64,000 nt of DNA from Talpa occidentalis (Eukaryota; Chordata; Mammalia; Eulipotyphla; Talpidae), in the NCBI RefSeq assembly GCF_014898055.3, contig NW_023604295.1:92705591-92769590 (forward strand), in the 5' to 3' direction. The notes below the pieces were generated by a model that was not told where the DNA came from, ran no database searches, and was given only the letters and a program-made list of their open reading frames with translations. Positions within the stretch are counted from its first letter, which is position 1, and every line of letters begins with the position of its first letter. A program made the position numbers and the translations under genes. Of the stretch, positions 23,398-35,487 are shown piece after piece.

Positions 23398-23789
23398 AAT
23401 GACAGCATCATCCAGAGCCATAAAACACACCAAAAATTAAAAGAGTAGAAATAAAACAAAGTTTGCTAGGAGATTACAAATTACTTTAGTTAGAAATACA
23501 TTAAAAAAAAATGATAGCTGGACTATCTCTAGTTTTTGGAAATTACAACACATTTTGAAATAACACAAGTATATACAGTCAAAATATTAACAATTATGTT
23601 ACACAATAAAATAAATCAACAAAAAATAATCATTTATATTAAAAAATAAAAGCTATTTTGTTCAAACTTTATATAGACTAAAACACAAATTACCAGATCT
23701 TCTAATCAGCAGAAATAGTGTTTAGAAGTTAATTCATAGTACTAAAGGTATCTGTTAGGTAGGAAAAGAGGGTAAATTGCATGGTGAAG

Positions 23790-24045
23790 GGTCCCCTGGT
23801 GGCGCAGTGGTTGAGCGCTGGGTTGCGAAGCTGCCTGCAGCCTCTGCAACACCGGTTCTATCCCAGGCCGCTGGGCGAGGGTCCTACATGGCGCGCAGAC
23901 CTCTCCTGTGGCCCGCTGCTCCCCTCAGCAGTGTATTTTGTCACTCTGCCTGATCTTCTCTGCCTCTGGTGAATTCTCTCACCCTCCCGTGTTTCTGACT
24001 GTACCCGGCGCTTGTATAAATAAATAAATAAATCTTTAAAAAAAA
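23790..24045 (+). mobile_element. tRNA-derived SINE, young subfamily
   Basis: Sense copy with head GGTCCCCTGGTGGCGCAG and a complete AATAAATAAATCTTTAAAA tail. The 14-bp target duplication ATTG(C/T)ATGGTGAAG lies at 23776-23789 and 24046-24059. Confidence 0.95.
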
Positions 24046-25499
24046 ATTGTATGGTGAAGAATGAAATTAGAAATTTAATGGTATACATATACAGATCTGA
24101 CATAAAATCATACACTGAAAATTGTATAATGTTATAAATAAATGTAACTTCAATAAAAAACTAGAAAACTAAGTGTGCATATTTTAAAAATATCTTTAAA
24201 AAAAGACACTAATTTTTCATTTTAAAAACTTAGAAAAATAATAGCAATTCATTCCCATAGCAACAATAAGAAAATAAATAGTAAAAATAAGACCACATTA
24301 AAATAAAATTCAAAACGATAGAGAAAATTAACAAAGCAAAGAACTAATCATTGAATGTATTCATAAAATTGACAAACTTCTAGTATAATTTACCAAAAAT
24401 GAAAAATTATGTGAATAACAAAAATGTAAATGTAAATGAAATGAATGAAAATTTTATCTCCATTACTAGTTATAGTAATCATAATGAAATACTATGGCAA
24501 ACTCAATGCCCACAGATTTGATAACTCAGATGAGGTGGATCAGTTCCTCATAAAACAAAAGGTACCAACACACACACAAGGAAAAATTTATTATGTGAAT
24601 AACCTAACATCTATTAAACTGAGCAATAATTAATACCCTTTCAGAAATTAAAAAAAAAATCCAGATGAGTAATGAATTGTGAGACATATTTAAGGGAGAA
24701 CATGGTACAAATTCTTCATTTCTTCCTCTAGAAAATGGAAAAATAAAAGAACAATTCCTAAATCATTTTATGAATCTACATCCTAACAGCAAAACAAAAG
24801 ATTTTGCAAGAGAACATCACTCATGAATATTATACAAAAACCCTTCTACAAAATATTAGCAAATTGCATTTAGCAAAATAAAATTATCAATTTATGTGGA
24901 AAGGATTATATACACCAAGCAAGAATAATTCAGTTTCTATATTCAAGCTGAATACACACACTCACATAAACACACATATATCGATTATGAATTAATCTTG
25001 TGAAATATTGTTCGTGAAGAAGAAGTTCTGAAAGGGCTTCGTACAATATGATTTCTAGTATTGGACATTCTGGAAAAGGCAACACTCTAGAGATATTTAA
25101 ATGACAGCTGTTTGCTGAGGGTACTGATATATAGTTGAAGTATAGTGGATTCTTTAGTGCAGTTAGATATATGGTCTATGCATTTCTCAGAATCCATGGA
25201 TCTTTGCAGTGTAAATAATGACCTTAATATATACAAATTAAAAAAAAAAAAGATATTTTATAGGTCACAGGATGCCAGGATGGAAAGCAGAATATGAAAA
25301 AAATCTGTGCAACCAAGAATTCCAAAGGGGGAGGTGGAGGTGGAAAGCAAAGTAGTCGGGGGTTCAATGGAATATAGAGGAAGACTATGGGCGCCTTTGT
25401 GGTGGGTGTGGTGGTGACACATATCTGAAGAGGATAGGTCTCATATTTCTGAATCACATATGGTGTTGAAAACCATTGCTACTTTATTTTTTAAAAAAC

Positions 25500-27208
25500 A
25501 TATCATAATCATAAAAACAACTAGTAAGATGAAACAAAATGAATGAATAAAAACAGGGGAAGTTTAAAACAAGAAACCCAATCATTTTTGTCTTTGCAGA
25601 TGGAGGACTGGATTAAGGAATCAAGGATGAAGTAAGGACTGTAAATTCAGGAATGTGTCAATTAAAAGCTAAGAAAAATCACAAAATATATTATCTCCTA
25701 GAGCCATGAGAAAAGGACACAGCTCTTCTGACACTTTGATTTAAGTCCAGGGACATCTATGTTAGACTTCTGGACTTCTTATCTATGACTTCTTACCTAA
25801 AATAATAAATGTGATTTTTTTAAGTTATAAAATTTGTAGTAACTATATGGCAATACAATTTTTTTAAGCAAAGTTACAGGGCAACTCTGCATTATCTTCA
25901 CAATTATTCTGTGAAGCTAAAGCATTCTCAATTCAGAAGCATGTTAAAAAAGTCAGTCATATTCTTAAGCTAAATCAATAGACAAGAGCAGAACATATTT
26001 ATTACTTGCATAAAGTATTTCTGAGAGCATTGAGTAAATACAAAGTAGTTTATTGAAGTGCTTTAAACTCTTATTACCCTTAATAACAGATCAGCTCAAT
26101 ATCCTTCATTTTATTGCCAATTTTTATTTCCCAGAAACCTTTACATTATCATGAGTAAGCTTTGACCTTGTGTATATAAAAGTTTTCTGGTATTTGGGAG
26201 TCACATTTCCTAAAATATTCACATACAATGGATAAGTCTTCATTTTCTAAGCCATGAGCAGCCCCAAACCTTCTGATTTGCCCCCATGGACTTTGTGGGA
26301 GGGGTGCCTTCCAGTCCCCATCTCTGCATTGACTGCCTAGTAAATATGACACTCCTATCAGTTTCACTCCTTAGCTTCCATCCTTTTTGTGTGTTTCTTT
26401 TGTTTCATCTTAGCAGCATTGTCGATGGAATTCCTCTTCACTTCAGTAAAAGACCACTAACACCATTTTTTTTAAACTATACAGTGTAAAATAAAAAGAC
26501 ATTCCATTTTAAGTATGCCTGGTGATTTCAATCTATCCCTTACACGGATTTCTGCAAAATCAACATCTTCTTCTAGGCCAGAACAATTAGGTCAAAAGAG
26601 TTCTGCTTTACACTTTGTGCCTTGTCTGTCTTCCTTCATTTCATTTTTCATCATAAAATCTGAAAATTCTTTTTATTTTAACGAAGAGAAACTCACTTTT
26701 TGTTTGCCCTCTATTTCAGAACATTCCATAATAGAAAAGATGTTCAGTTTTTACTTTCAAATGTATTCATCAAGGTTAATTTCAAAATGAAGATTCATCT
26801 ATTCTGACAAAAGTCAAACTGCTGTAAAAATGTGTAGTAGATGAGGTACAGATAGCACTAATTAATCTAAATATAAAAATAGTTCACCTATCCTTAAAAT
26901 ATCAAACCCAAAGTTACCAAAACTAACATTCAACATCTGTGTCCACTAGATTTCAACCTACCAACTTAATGTTATTGTTTCTATTTTAAAAGACATTCTT
27001 CATTTTGGTTATAAATCCAACCTTGCATAATGTAAGCAAAATTAATATTTATTGAAATCATAGAGTAATAGTTAAAATAATTGAAAAGAGATGAACATTG
27101 AGCACATAAAAATTAGACAAGTTCTGGGGCCAAAGGTAATGGAGGGATCTTTATCCAGGAACATTACTATGAGGTCATTCAGCATGTACCATTATATTAT
27201 GTCTCTGT
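25500..27208. other. Unassigned AT-rich stretch
   Basis: About 1.7 kb with no recognisable gene or element. The open frames at 26149-26790 are short and without family features. Confidence 0.4.
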
Positions 27209-27220
27209 ACAAATGTCAAC

Positions 27221-27506
27221 CCTTTTTTTTTTTTTTAAGATTTATTTTATTTATGTATACAAGAACTGGAGTACAGGCCAGAGGTGGGGGGTGGGGGAGC
27301 AGGTTTGGAGGATTCACCAGAGACAGAGTGGGGAACAAAAAAGGCAGATTGACTGAAATACACTGCTGAGGGACGCAGCGGGTGAGTCAGGAGAGGTCTG
27401 CTGCACCATGTGGAGAACTCCCTGGCCAGGGATCAAACTCATGCTGCACTGGCTGTGGATAGATTCATTGGTTGCATTTAAACCCCTTGCACCATCAAGG
27501 AGGCCC
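27221..27506 (-). mobile_element. tRNA-derived SINE, older subfamily
   Basis: Antisense copy from a T-run and AAGATTTATTTTATTTATG tail to head GGAGGCCC. Target duplication CAAATGTCAAC at 27210-27220 and 27509-27519. It contains a G-rich expansion near 27,284-27,306. Confidence 0.93.
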
Positions 27507-27729
27507 TGCAAATGTCAACTCTTAAGTGAGGCGATATGATTGATTCAGCTTGAGACATTATTGTTGAACTTGTAACTTTTGATGTTATAGTCAGGAAATA
27601 AAGAAAGAGCTGAGAAGTACTGACATAGACACAGTACTTCACATACCTAGAGTAGATTAGGTTAAAGAAATAGCTGGGGTCTAATAATTTACCTTTTAAT
27701 TTCTGCATGTTGAAAAATAAATATGCCCA

Positions 27730-27990
27730 GCGTCTCCATGGTGGTGTAGGGGTTAGGTTCTCAGTGCTATCAATCTGTCACCAGCACTGTGACATGAATT
27801 TGATGCCTACCAGTGCAGCAGACCTCTCCTTCTTGCCTGCTATCCCCCTCAGCAACGTGTTTAAGTAAATCTACCTCTTTTGTTCCCTACTCTGTCTTTG
27901 GTGAATCCTCCCTCCAACCACACCTCTGGCCTACACCCCTGTTCTTATATGCCTGAATAAATAAAAATAATAAATCTTTAAAAAAGAAAG
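27730..27990 (+). mobile_element. tRNA-derived SINE, most diverged copy
   Basis: Sense copy with a strongly worn tRNA head and B box (TTTGATGCC), but the body and AATAATAAATCTTT tail are clear. Perfect 11-bp target duplication AAATATGCCCA at 27719-27729 and 27991-28001. Confidence 0.92.
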
Positions 27991-28085
27991 AAATATGCCC
28001 AATTATAAAGGTTGTATATAGAGACTAGTGTCCTATTATTATTTGATTTGATTATAGCTTTGAATAAGAACTAATAAATGCATTT

Positions 28086-28207
28086 TTACTGATATATAAT
28101 GAATCTTATATAATAAAATGAATATAATGAATCTTATATAATAAAATCTTATATAATATAATAAAATCTTATATAATAAAATCATACAAATTATATAATA
28201 AATTACA
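28086..28207 (+). repeat. AT-rich tandem repeat
   Basis: Imperfect tandem units of about 17-28 bp around AATCTTATATAATAAAAT, four or more copies. Confidence 0.85.
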
Positions 28208-28340
28208 ATATAATAAACTTCATATACCTAGAGTACATTAGGTTAAAGGAAAGTGGGAAATTGACACTGTATATATACACATATAAAATGTGTGTGTATG
28301 TGTGTGTGTGTGATATGCAATTATAAAGGTAGCAATTCCA

Positions 28341-29190
28341 ATTTAAAAAGTAGCTTCTAGGCAATTTCAAGTGTGGATTCTTATTTGGAATTTATATAGA
28401 AACATTACAATTAAAATATATTTATTAAAATTTCATAGATATAATGGCAAATTATAATCATACCATAATCATACTGAAGTAATTACATCTTAGCTAAATC
28501 GTGAAGAAATATATTAGAGTTTCCGTAATGACACAAAGCAAACAAATTAGAAATGTTTTTATAGAGAGACACTTTTTTTTCCTTTTTTTACAGAAAATTT
28601 AACAAATATGCATGAGAAATCAATTCAGTGATAGTGGTTAAAATGTAAATTTATTCATAATTTCATACATGATTAGCATAATACAGCTCAGAGTGAGACC
28701 AATATTGGATATCAGCACAGACTACAAAAAAGAAAACAGGAAGGAAACTGATGCATCACAGTAAAGGAGGTGTGTGGAGAGCAGTCTGGAAGCTGAGGTC
28801 GAGGGTTGAGCATACAGACTTCATGACTGCCAGCGCAACCAGTGGCCGGACAGAGAGGAGAGCAAAAATTTTGTGGAGGCACACACTCTTAAATGAGGCG
28901 AAAACTCATGGAGAAGAACTGGAGTTTATACACACAGGCCAGGTCTTTGGTAAATAAGTGAACATAAAAGGTGCTTTAGAAATCATTCCTCCTTCCTAAA
29001 CCCTGGAGATTGATAATATGAAGCACATGGCCATCACACAAATTGTCTAACCTTGGATCTGGAAGCCAAAAGAAGAGGTACATCTATGGTGACATTAACA
29101 CAAGTCACAACCACACCTAGTACATTTACACGAACAGGTGTATCCTTCCATACTCCTCTCCTGCCCTGCAAGTTCAACAACCATAAAAAC
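28341..29190. other. Unassigned, partly G+C-richer stretch
   Basis: No gene is evident. The part at 28,740-28,950 is richer in G and C than its surroundings and could be an old LTR, but I see no ends or polyadenylation signal that would settle it. Confidence 0.35.
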
Positions 29191-29200
29191 ATGTATCCTA

Positions 29201-29482
29201 GTGCCTCCTTTGTGGTGAAAGGGTTAATCACAGTACTGTAAGCTATCCACAGCCTCTGCAGCATGAGTTCCATCCCCAGCCAGCCAGGAGGCTACCCACA
29301 GGGTGAGGCAGACCTGTCCTGTCTTGCCAGCTGCTCCCCTCAGCAGTGTATTTCCATCAATTTGCCTGTTCTGTTCCCTCTCTGTCTCTGGTGAATCATC
29401 TTACCCTCCACACACACACTTCTGGCCTTGTATGCATAAATAAATAAGTTTTGTATGCATAAATAAATAAATCTTTAAAAAA
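29201..29482 (+). mobile_element. tRNA-derived SINE, diverged
   Basis: Sense copy with head GTGCCTCCTTTGTGGTG. The tail holds a duplicated GTATGCATAAATAAATAA unit followed by AATCTTT. Perfect 10-bp target duplication ATGTATCCTA at 29191-29200 and 29483-29492. Confidence 0.93.
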
Positions 29483-29707
29483 ATGTATCCTAACCTACAG
29501 AAGTCAGCAAAGGATAAAATAATCAAACCAGATAAAACCACAGCTCTAACTCTCTAATCTATAGCTGTATATAATTTAAAAAATAGGAAGTTCAAAGTAG
29601 GCTGGTGAAAAAAATACAATGCATGGCAACTTGAAACCTCAAGGTAGTATGACATGGCAAAGAGAGAAAAGGTCTTTAAAACCCAAACATAAAAACATGA
29701 AATATTA

Positions 29708-30140
29708 GTGCTTGGCTGAGGAGCCAATGGGGCGAAGCTACCATCTGTGGGATTATGACTGAACGCCTCTAAGTCAGAATCCCGCCCAGGCGGAACGATA
29801 TGGCAGCGCCGCGGAAGCCTTGGTTGGTCTCGGCTAGCCGGCGCCCCGCCGTTCCCCGCCGGCGCCGGGGGTCCGTCCCCCGCACGCTGCGCGTCGGGAC
29901 CGGGGTGCCGGTGCGGAGAGCCGCTCCTCCCGGGACACGGGGCGCGGCCGGAAAGGCGGCCGCCCCTCGCCGGTCTCGCACCGCACGTTCATGGGGCGCC
30001 TGGCGCTAAACCATTCGTAGACGACCTGCTTCTGGGTCGGGGTTTCGTACGTAGCAGAGCAGCTCCCTCGCTGCGATCTATTGAAAGTCAGCCGTCGACA
30101 CAAGGGTTTGTAAAACAAAAAGAAAAAAAGAAAAAAAAAA
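29708..30140 (+). pseudogene. 28S rRNA retropseudogene (3' end)
   Basis: 404 bases match the 3' end of mammalian 28S rRNA, from GTGCTTGGCTGAGGAGCC to the mature end CAAGGGTTTGT at 30111. They are followed by an A-rich tail (30112-30140). A perfect 17-bp target duplication brackets it (29691-29707 and 30141-30157). This combination shows a ribosomal RNA that was reverse-transcribed and inserted by the L1 machinery. The 5' truncation at about 400 nt is typical. The middle (about 29,840-29,980) is the variable expansion segment and is extremely CpG-rich. It is not part of an rDNA unit, because nothing ribosomal flanks it. The small ORFs over it are not genes. Confidence 0.97.
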
Positions 30141-30157
30141 AAAAACATGAAATATTA

Positions 30158-30340
30158 TATCTGACTATCACTTAGAAAGTTCTAAATTACTCTTATAAAA
30201 GGTGGGAAGGGAACACAATGGAGAATGATGGTTGACTATGTGTGTCTTGGTGGTGGGTGAGGTATAAAGCGACACTGAGTGGGGATATCCTATATTTCAG
30301 TACACAAATAACAATGAAAGCAATGTTAACTCAATAAAAA
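30158..30340 (+). mobile_element. L1 3' UTR fragment, sense
   Basis: Typical L1 3' UTR wording (GGTGGGTGAGGTATAAAGCG, then ACTCAATAAAAAATAG) directly right of the 28S retrocopy. The L1 was therefore probably the insertion site. Confidence 0.6.
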
Positions 30341-32590
30341 ATAGTTATAAAAATTGATATAATAAAGTAACTCTGAAAGAAGAAAATACAGAAAGACAAG
30401 TCTAAGTGATACAAAAGAACTGAATAAAGCTAATCACAGAAATAAACAAAACCAAAATAAAAACTAATGAGTTAAAAATAAAATGAATGAATAAAAGGTA
30501 GAAATTGAAGAATTTAAATAATAGCATAGATTTAGGATGTGGAAAATTAAGTTAATGAGATAAAAATCTATAGAGAAAACTGTGAAAGTAGAATAGTCAA
30601 ACGGAAGATTGCATCAGTGACCTGATGCAATAATGCAAAAGGTAATGTAAAGAAATATAATGAAAAAGAAGAAGCAGGGCCTCCCCGGTGGTGCAGCGGT
30701 TGAGCGCTGGGCTATGAAGCTGCCCGCAGCCTCTGCAGTGCTGGTTCAATCCCCGGCCACCAGGTGAGGGTCCCACATGGCACGCAGACCTCTCCTGCCG
30801 CCTGCTGCTCCCCGCAGCAATGTACTTCACCAGTCTGCCTGTTCTGTTCCCCGCTCTGGCTCTGGTGAATTCTGTCACCCTCCCGCACTTCTGACTGTAC
30901 CCAGTGCTTGTATAAATAAATAAATCTTTAAAAAACAGAAAAAGAAGAAGCAGGAGAAGGAGAAATATTGTGAAAAATATCCAATGCCATTAGAAAACAC
31001 AACATAGTGATATGGTTATCCTTTAAGGGGAAGTGAAAGAGAAGGAAACATCTTAGCCAAAGAAGTAGTAGAGGAAAACTACAAACCTAAGGAGGAACTC
31101 AACATGCAAATATGAAGTTTTAAGAACACCAAGTTATCTATATGAAAGAATAACTAACACCAAGGCACATAGTACTGAAAATACCAACATTTCAAGACAA
31201 AGAAAATATTGAAGGTGGTTAGAGAAAAACAAATCAAAACATGTATTTATAAAGGTATTCCAATCAGGGTTTTGTCAGACTTCTTAACAAAGTCTACAGG
31301 GCAGTAGAAAATGGAATGACATATTTAAAATATGGTGGAAATTGTGACACCCAAGAATACTCTATCCTGCTAACTGTCCCTCAAATATAAGGGAAAAATA
31401 AAGGCCTTCCTAGACAAACAATGTCTGAAATAATTTTTCAGCAATATATTCTACCTGTGAGACATGCTGAGATGCATTTTATTCCATCTAAGTGAAAGAG
31501 GAAAAAGTCCACAAAAATTGAATAAAGAAATAAATAAAGCCAAAAAAGTTAAAGAATGGCAATAGTATCATTAATGTAAATGGATGTAACTCAGCAATCA
31601 AACCACAGATCTGGTTGGATCAGAAAAACAAACCAGACTTTCTGTTGTCTCCAAGAAGAAATTTGAGCTTCAAATATAAAAATAATCTCAAAGTAAAAGA
31701 TTAGATGAAAATTATTCAAGTAAATGATACCATAAAAGTAGCGGAAATTCATACTTACATCAGAAAAAATAGACTTCAGATTAAAAAGGTAACAAAAACC
31801 AAGAATGGATATTACAGGATGGTTAAGTGATTAATATGTCAGGAAGACATAGTATTCATCTTTATACCTATCTATCGATCTATCTTTGCATCAAACAAAA
31901 AGACATCAAAATATATAAATAAATCATTATCAAATCTAAAAATAGATATTGATAGCATGAAGATTTAAATTGCATCAAGATCTTCTCTGATCACAATGGT
32001 ATACAAAAGAAGATTCAACCACCAAAAAGGAAAATCCTTATATATGTGAAGACTAAACAACATGGTCTGAACAATTATTAATTAATGTGTAAATCAAGAA
32101 GAAATTAAAAAACTACTAGGAGACAAACAGTAAAACAGAAACTAAATAATGTGTTATCAGAATCTGTGGGACACAGCAAAAGCAGTAATAATGTGGTAAT
32201 GAGCAGCGATATAATCCGACATCAAAAAAATAAGGTGAATTCAATATAACCTTACATTATGAAAGACTAGAAAATTAAATAACAGAGGAAAGCAAAACCA
32301 CTGGAAGAAAGGAAATAATAATAGTCAGAATGGAAATAAATGAAATAAAAATAAAAAAACTTGTAAAAAGATCAAGGAAAACATAAGCTTTGTTTTTTGA
32401 AAAGATAAACAAGTAAACTCCCAGTGAGGCTCACTAAGACAAAATGACAAAACTAATAAATAGAATTAGAAATGTGCAAGAAGCTTACAATAAATATCTA
32501 ATATTTCAGAATAGAGAATCACAAATCATCACTATATAAATCTTTATGACAATATATTAGAAAATTTAGAAGAAATGGACACCTTTTTTT
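30341..32590 (+). mobile_element. Old L1-related fragments, sense
   Basis: Long A-rich sense sequence with L1 phrases around 31,280-31,430 (GTCTACAGGGCAGTAGAAAA, a CCTTCCTAGACAAACAA motif) and 32,390-32,470. It is the ORF1/ORF2 part of an old L1 or HAL1-type element. No usable frame remains. Confidence 0.6.
30679..30937 (+). mobile_element. tRNA-derived SINE, young subfamily
   Basis: Sense copy with intact AATAAATAAATCTTTAAAAA tail. Perfect 17-bp target duplication GAAAAAGAAGAAGCAGG at 30662-30678 and 30938-30954. Confidence 0.96.
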
Positions 32591-34866
32591 ACATTGACTT
32601 TTTTTTCATCTTACAGCATGCGTATTTTATTTGGAGTTTTTTCTTATATACACAAAGCTCTGACATTATTTCTATGCAATAGAAGATTGTTAATGTTATT
32701 GAAACGATTGTTAGAATCTCTCAAAGCTTTATGTCCTCTTTGGAAAAAGTATCTATATTTTTAGCTTTCCTAACCAGGATGAAAGTGCATGTATTGTGAA
32801 AAATGAAAAATGATGTAAGAGATATATAAAATAAAAAAAGAAGAAATTAAAAAAAAGAGCTCATATAATTCAACATCAGCAAAGCCCCCCCACCCCCACC
32901 AATAGTCCAATGGACACATTTTTAGAAGCATAAAACTATCCAACACTGAATCAAGAAGAGATAGAAAATCTGAACAGATCAATTTTAGGCAAGAAAATTG
33001 AAACATAAACCAAAAGTATTCTTAAAAACAATGCGCTGGTCCACAATAAAGGACAAATATGATAAACAGAGCTAAATTTGTCAAGACTGTCTGATCTGAA
33101 ACTCAAAGTTAATCTCAACTGATCTGTTCTTGATAGTTCCCACCTTTTTCCTTGCCCAGGGCAGTTTAAAGGATATTGGAAACAATATTTTCCAACCATC
33201 TTTCCCTTTCTATATGCATTTACATCAACTGTAGAATAGAATTATTAAAAATTCTATCTTAAGATATATATATATTAAGCTCTATTACCATAACACCTCA
33301 GTGAATAGCAACAGTAAAAAACTAGAGAATTAGTCTATTTATGGTAAGTTGGTAGACATGTAAGGACTAATTGATAAAATTAGAAATCTGGAATTATACT
33401 TGAGAAAAATATTAAAGTATAAAGAGCTATAAAATGGGGGTTATTGTGTAACCTTGCAGAATCAACTGAAATTTGAGATCGTGACTATGTAACATGGACT
33501 AAGCTTTTATAGTTTTTGCATCTTCTCCGTGTATTTTATATTTAAAAAAGGACACAGCAATGATTTGGGTTTTTTACCCTAGGTTTTGGAAAGAGACCAA
33601 CAATCACTAGGTAATTTCAAGTAGGTTAGGGGCCTCTAGAGCATTATTGGAAGGTGGCAAGTAATTAACACATTCTGGAGTAAATGAGAGAGAAAGTGAA
33701 GTTAAAAGGATTCTATGTCATGTTTTAATCCAGTCCATTTTGAGACTTGGAGACTGTGAGAACAACTAGTCTTTGTCACTAATTATATTTTATGAATTAT
33801 GGCGAGAATTGGGAACAAAAATAATACATGTCTCAAAGTTCCCTGCAGGCTGCTCTATTCTGAACCACAAGAACTGAATCAGAACTGTAGACTGTGAAGC
33901 ACTGTTGTGTGCTTAACACTTTGCAGAAAAGAAAATGTATCAGAAATTTCTTCTGTCCCCTGTGACATGTTTGCTGTCATTGATCACATATCAACAAGAT
34001 GCTGTGTATACATGATCATATTTACAGAATGATAACTCTTCAGAAATCAGTCCTCTCCCATGCTCTCTCTTTAAAAAAAAAATGCTCATAATCATAAGAC
34101 AGTTTTTTTTTTTCTCTCTGATACTGATTTGTGCATCACATACATGTCAGGAAGCCAGCTGTTCACTCCTTATGCACTTATCTAGATGCCTAGTTTGCTA
34201 AATGTGTTCTCCATATCCTTTCTCTAAACTCATAAAACTATGATCCATATGAAACAAAGCTATAGTGGATTTTTTTTAGCAAAATATTTTCTTATTCAAG
34301 AACCATACACTATTAATTAAAAGAGTATATAACAGTCAAATGATATTTATAATAGACAGAACTACACAGTTTGTTAGATATTTTACTTATCTAGTACAAT
34401 TAGAAGATTTGAAAATATATATATATATATATATATATATGTGAGGTGCCTGCAAAGATAAAAATATAAGTTTTGTCAGAAATTTTATTGTTTGTGCTGA
34501 TTGAAAGAAGAAAAAAAGAGACAAACCTATCATCATCTTTCAATATTCAGTTATTTGAATTAAATGCTGAAATTCCCACCACATGCCACATTAAAGAACG
34601 TCTTTTACAAAACCATAATGTATATAACCTTAAAGATGCTTCCATTCTAAATTTCCTGTTCACAAGGAGACCAACCACTATTTTAATCACACCTATAAAA
34701 ATATTGTTAGTAGTTTTATGTTACATGAATACCTTTTCTCCCTAACCTCTAATTCCAGGAAAAGAAAAACATCCTGATGTTCATAAAATGGAAACTGGCA
34801 ATAGGTGTTCTTTCTGCAATTAACACTTGATTTGACCTTAAAGCTGTTTGCCAATGAACACATTTT
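32591..34866. other. Mostly unassigned AT-rich stretch
   Basis: No gene seen. A short L1 ORF2-like phrase lies at about 32,940-33,005 (sense), and a (TA)n run at 34413-34440. The remainder (33,060-34,400) shows nothing I can name. Confidence 0.4.
34413..34440 (+). repeat. (TA)n microsatellite
   Basis: About 14 perfect TA units. Confidence 0.95.
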
Positions 34867-34879
34867 AAAAAGTGAACCA

Positions 34880-35474
34880 GGGCCTCCCTGGGGGCACAGG
34901 CCGTTGAGCGCTGCACTGTGAGGCTGTCTGCGGCCTCTGCAGCACGGGTTCGATCCCGGCAGGCAGCGAGAATCCCACATGGCGAAGCAGACCTCACTGT
35001 CTCGCCCGCTGCTCCCCTCAGCAGTGATTTTTGTCAGATTGCCTGTTCTGTTTCCCTCTCTGTCTCTGGTGACTCTCTCACCCTCCCGCGTATCTGGTCT
35101 GTACCCCGGTTCTTTATTTTTTTGTAAAGATTTATTTATTTATTTATGTAAGAACCGGGGTACAGGCCAGATGTGCGGAAGGGTGAGAGGATTCCCCAGA
35201 GACAAATCAGGGAACGGAACAGGCAGACTGAGGAAATACACTTCTGAGGGGAGCAGTGGGAGAGGCACAGTGGTCTGCCGCTGCCATGTGGGACCCTCGC
35301 AGGCCAGCTGGGATAGAACCCACACTGCAGAGGCTGCGGACAACTTCACAGCGCTGCGTTCAACCCCACAGTGCTGCGTTCAACCCCCTGCGCCTCCAGG
35401 GGAGGCCCTGTACCACGGTTCTTGCATAAAATAAATAAATCTTTAAAAAATTTAAAAAATAAAAATAAAAAAGT
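34880..35474 (+). mobile_element. SINE split by a second SINE
   Basis: The outer sense SINE is 34880-35114 plus 35424-35474, with the CCCGGTTCTT wording of an intermediate subfamily. Its target duplication AAAAAGTGAACCA lies at 34867-34879 and 35475-35487. The inner SINE interrupts it just before the A-rich tail. The 151-codon frame over 34979-35434 is made only of these two elements. Confidence 0.95.
35115..35407 (-). mobile_element. tRNA-derived SINE nested in another SINE
   Basis: Antisense copy of the same subfamily inserted in its relative's 3' end. The 16-bp target duplication CTGTACC(C/A)CGGTTCTT (35099-35114 and 35408-35423) is made from the outer SINE. Near the head is an internal duplication of about 21 bp (ACAGCGCTGCGTTCAACC and ACAGTGCTGCGTTCAACC). 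Confidence 0.95.
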
Positions 35475-35487
35475 AAAAAGTGAACCA

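Larger units (their letters stand above)
22711..25500 (+). mobile_element. Decayed L1, sense
   Basis: Fragmentary sense L1 of an old type. ORF2-like phrases are visible near 22,830 (ACATTATATGTTAAGTGGG), 24,480-24,560 and 24,780. A typical 3' UTR lies at about 25,257-25,490 (GGTGGTGACACATATCTGAAG). No frame longer than about 85 codons survives. Two SINEs (23114 and 23790) interrupt it. It may be more than one copy. Confidence 0.65.
27638..28340. repeat. Local direct duplication, one copy split by a SINE
   Basis: A roughly 35-bp block (CATACCTAGAGTA type, 27638-27672) recurs at 28218-28252, and a second block (AATTATAAAGGT) at 28001 recurs at 28319. The offset differs by about the length of the SINE plus its target duplication (27730-28001). 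So the duplication appears to predate the SINE. Sequence between the blocks is poorly conserved. Confidence 0.55.

Noticed and set aside
29800..30009. Arginine- and alanine-rich frames and a CpG island suggesting a promoter or gene
   Set aside because: The sequence is the expansion segment of a 28S rRNA retrocopy, not a gene.
29708..30111. Functional 28S rRNA gene
   Set aside because: Only the last 404 nt are present, followed by poly(A) and target duplications, with no flanking rDNA.
34979..35434. 151-codon frame
   Set aside because: Entirely within the two nested SINEs.
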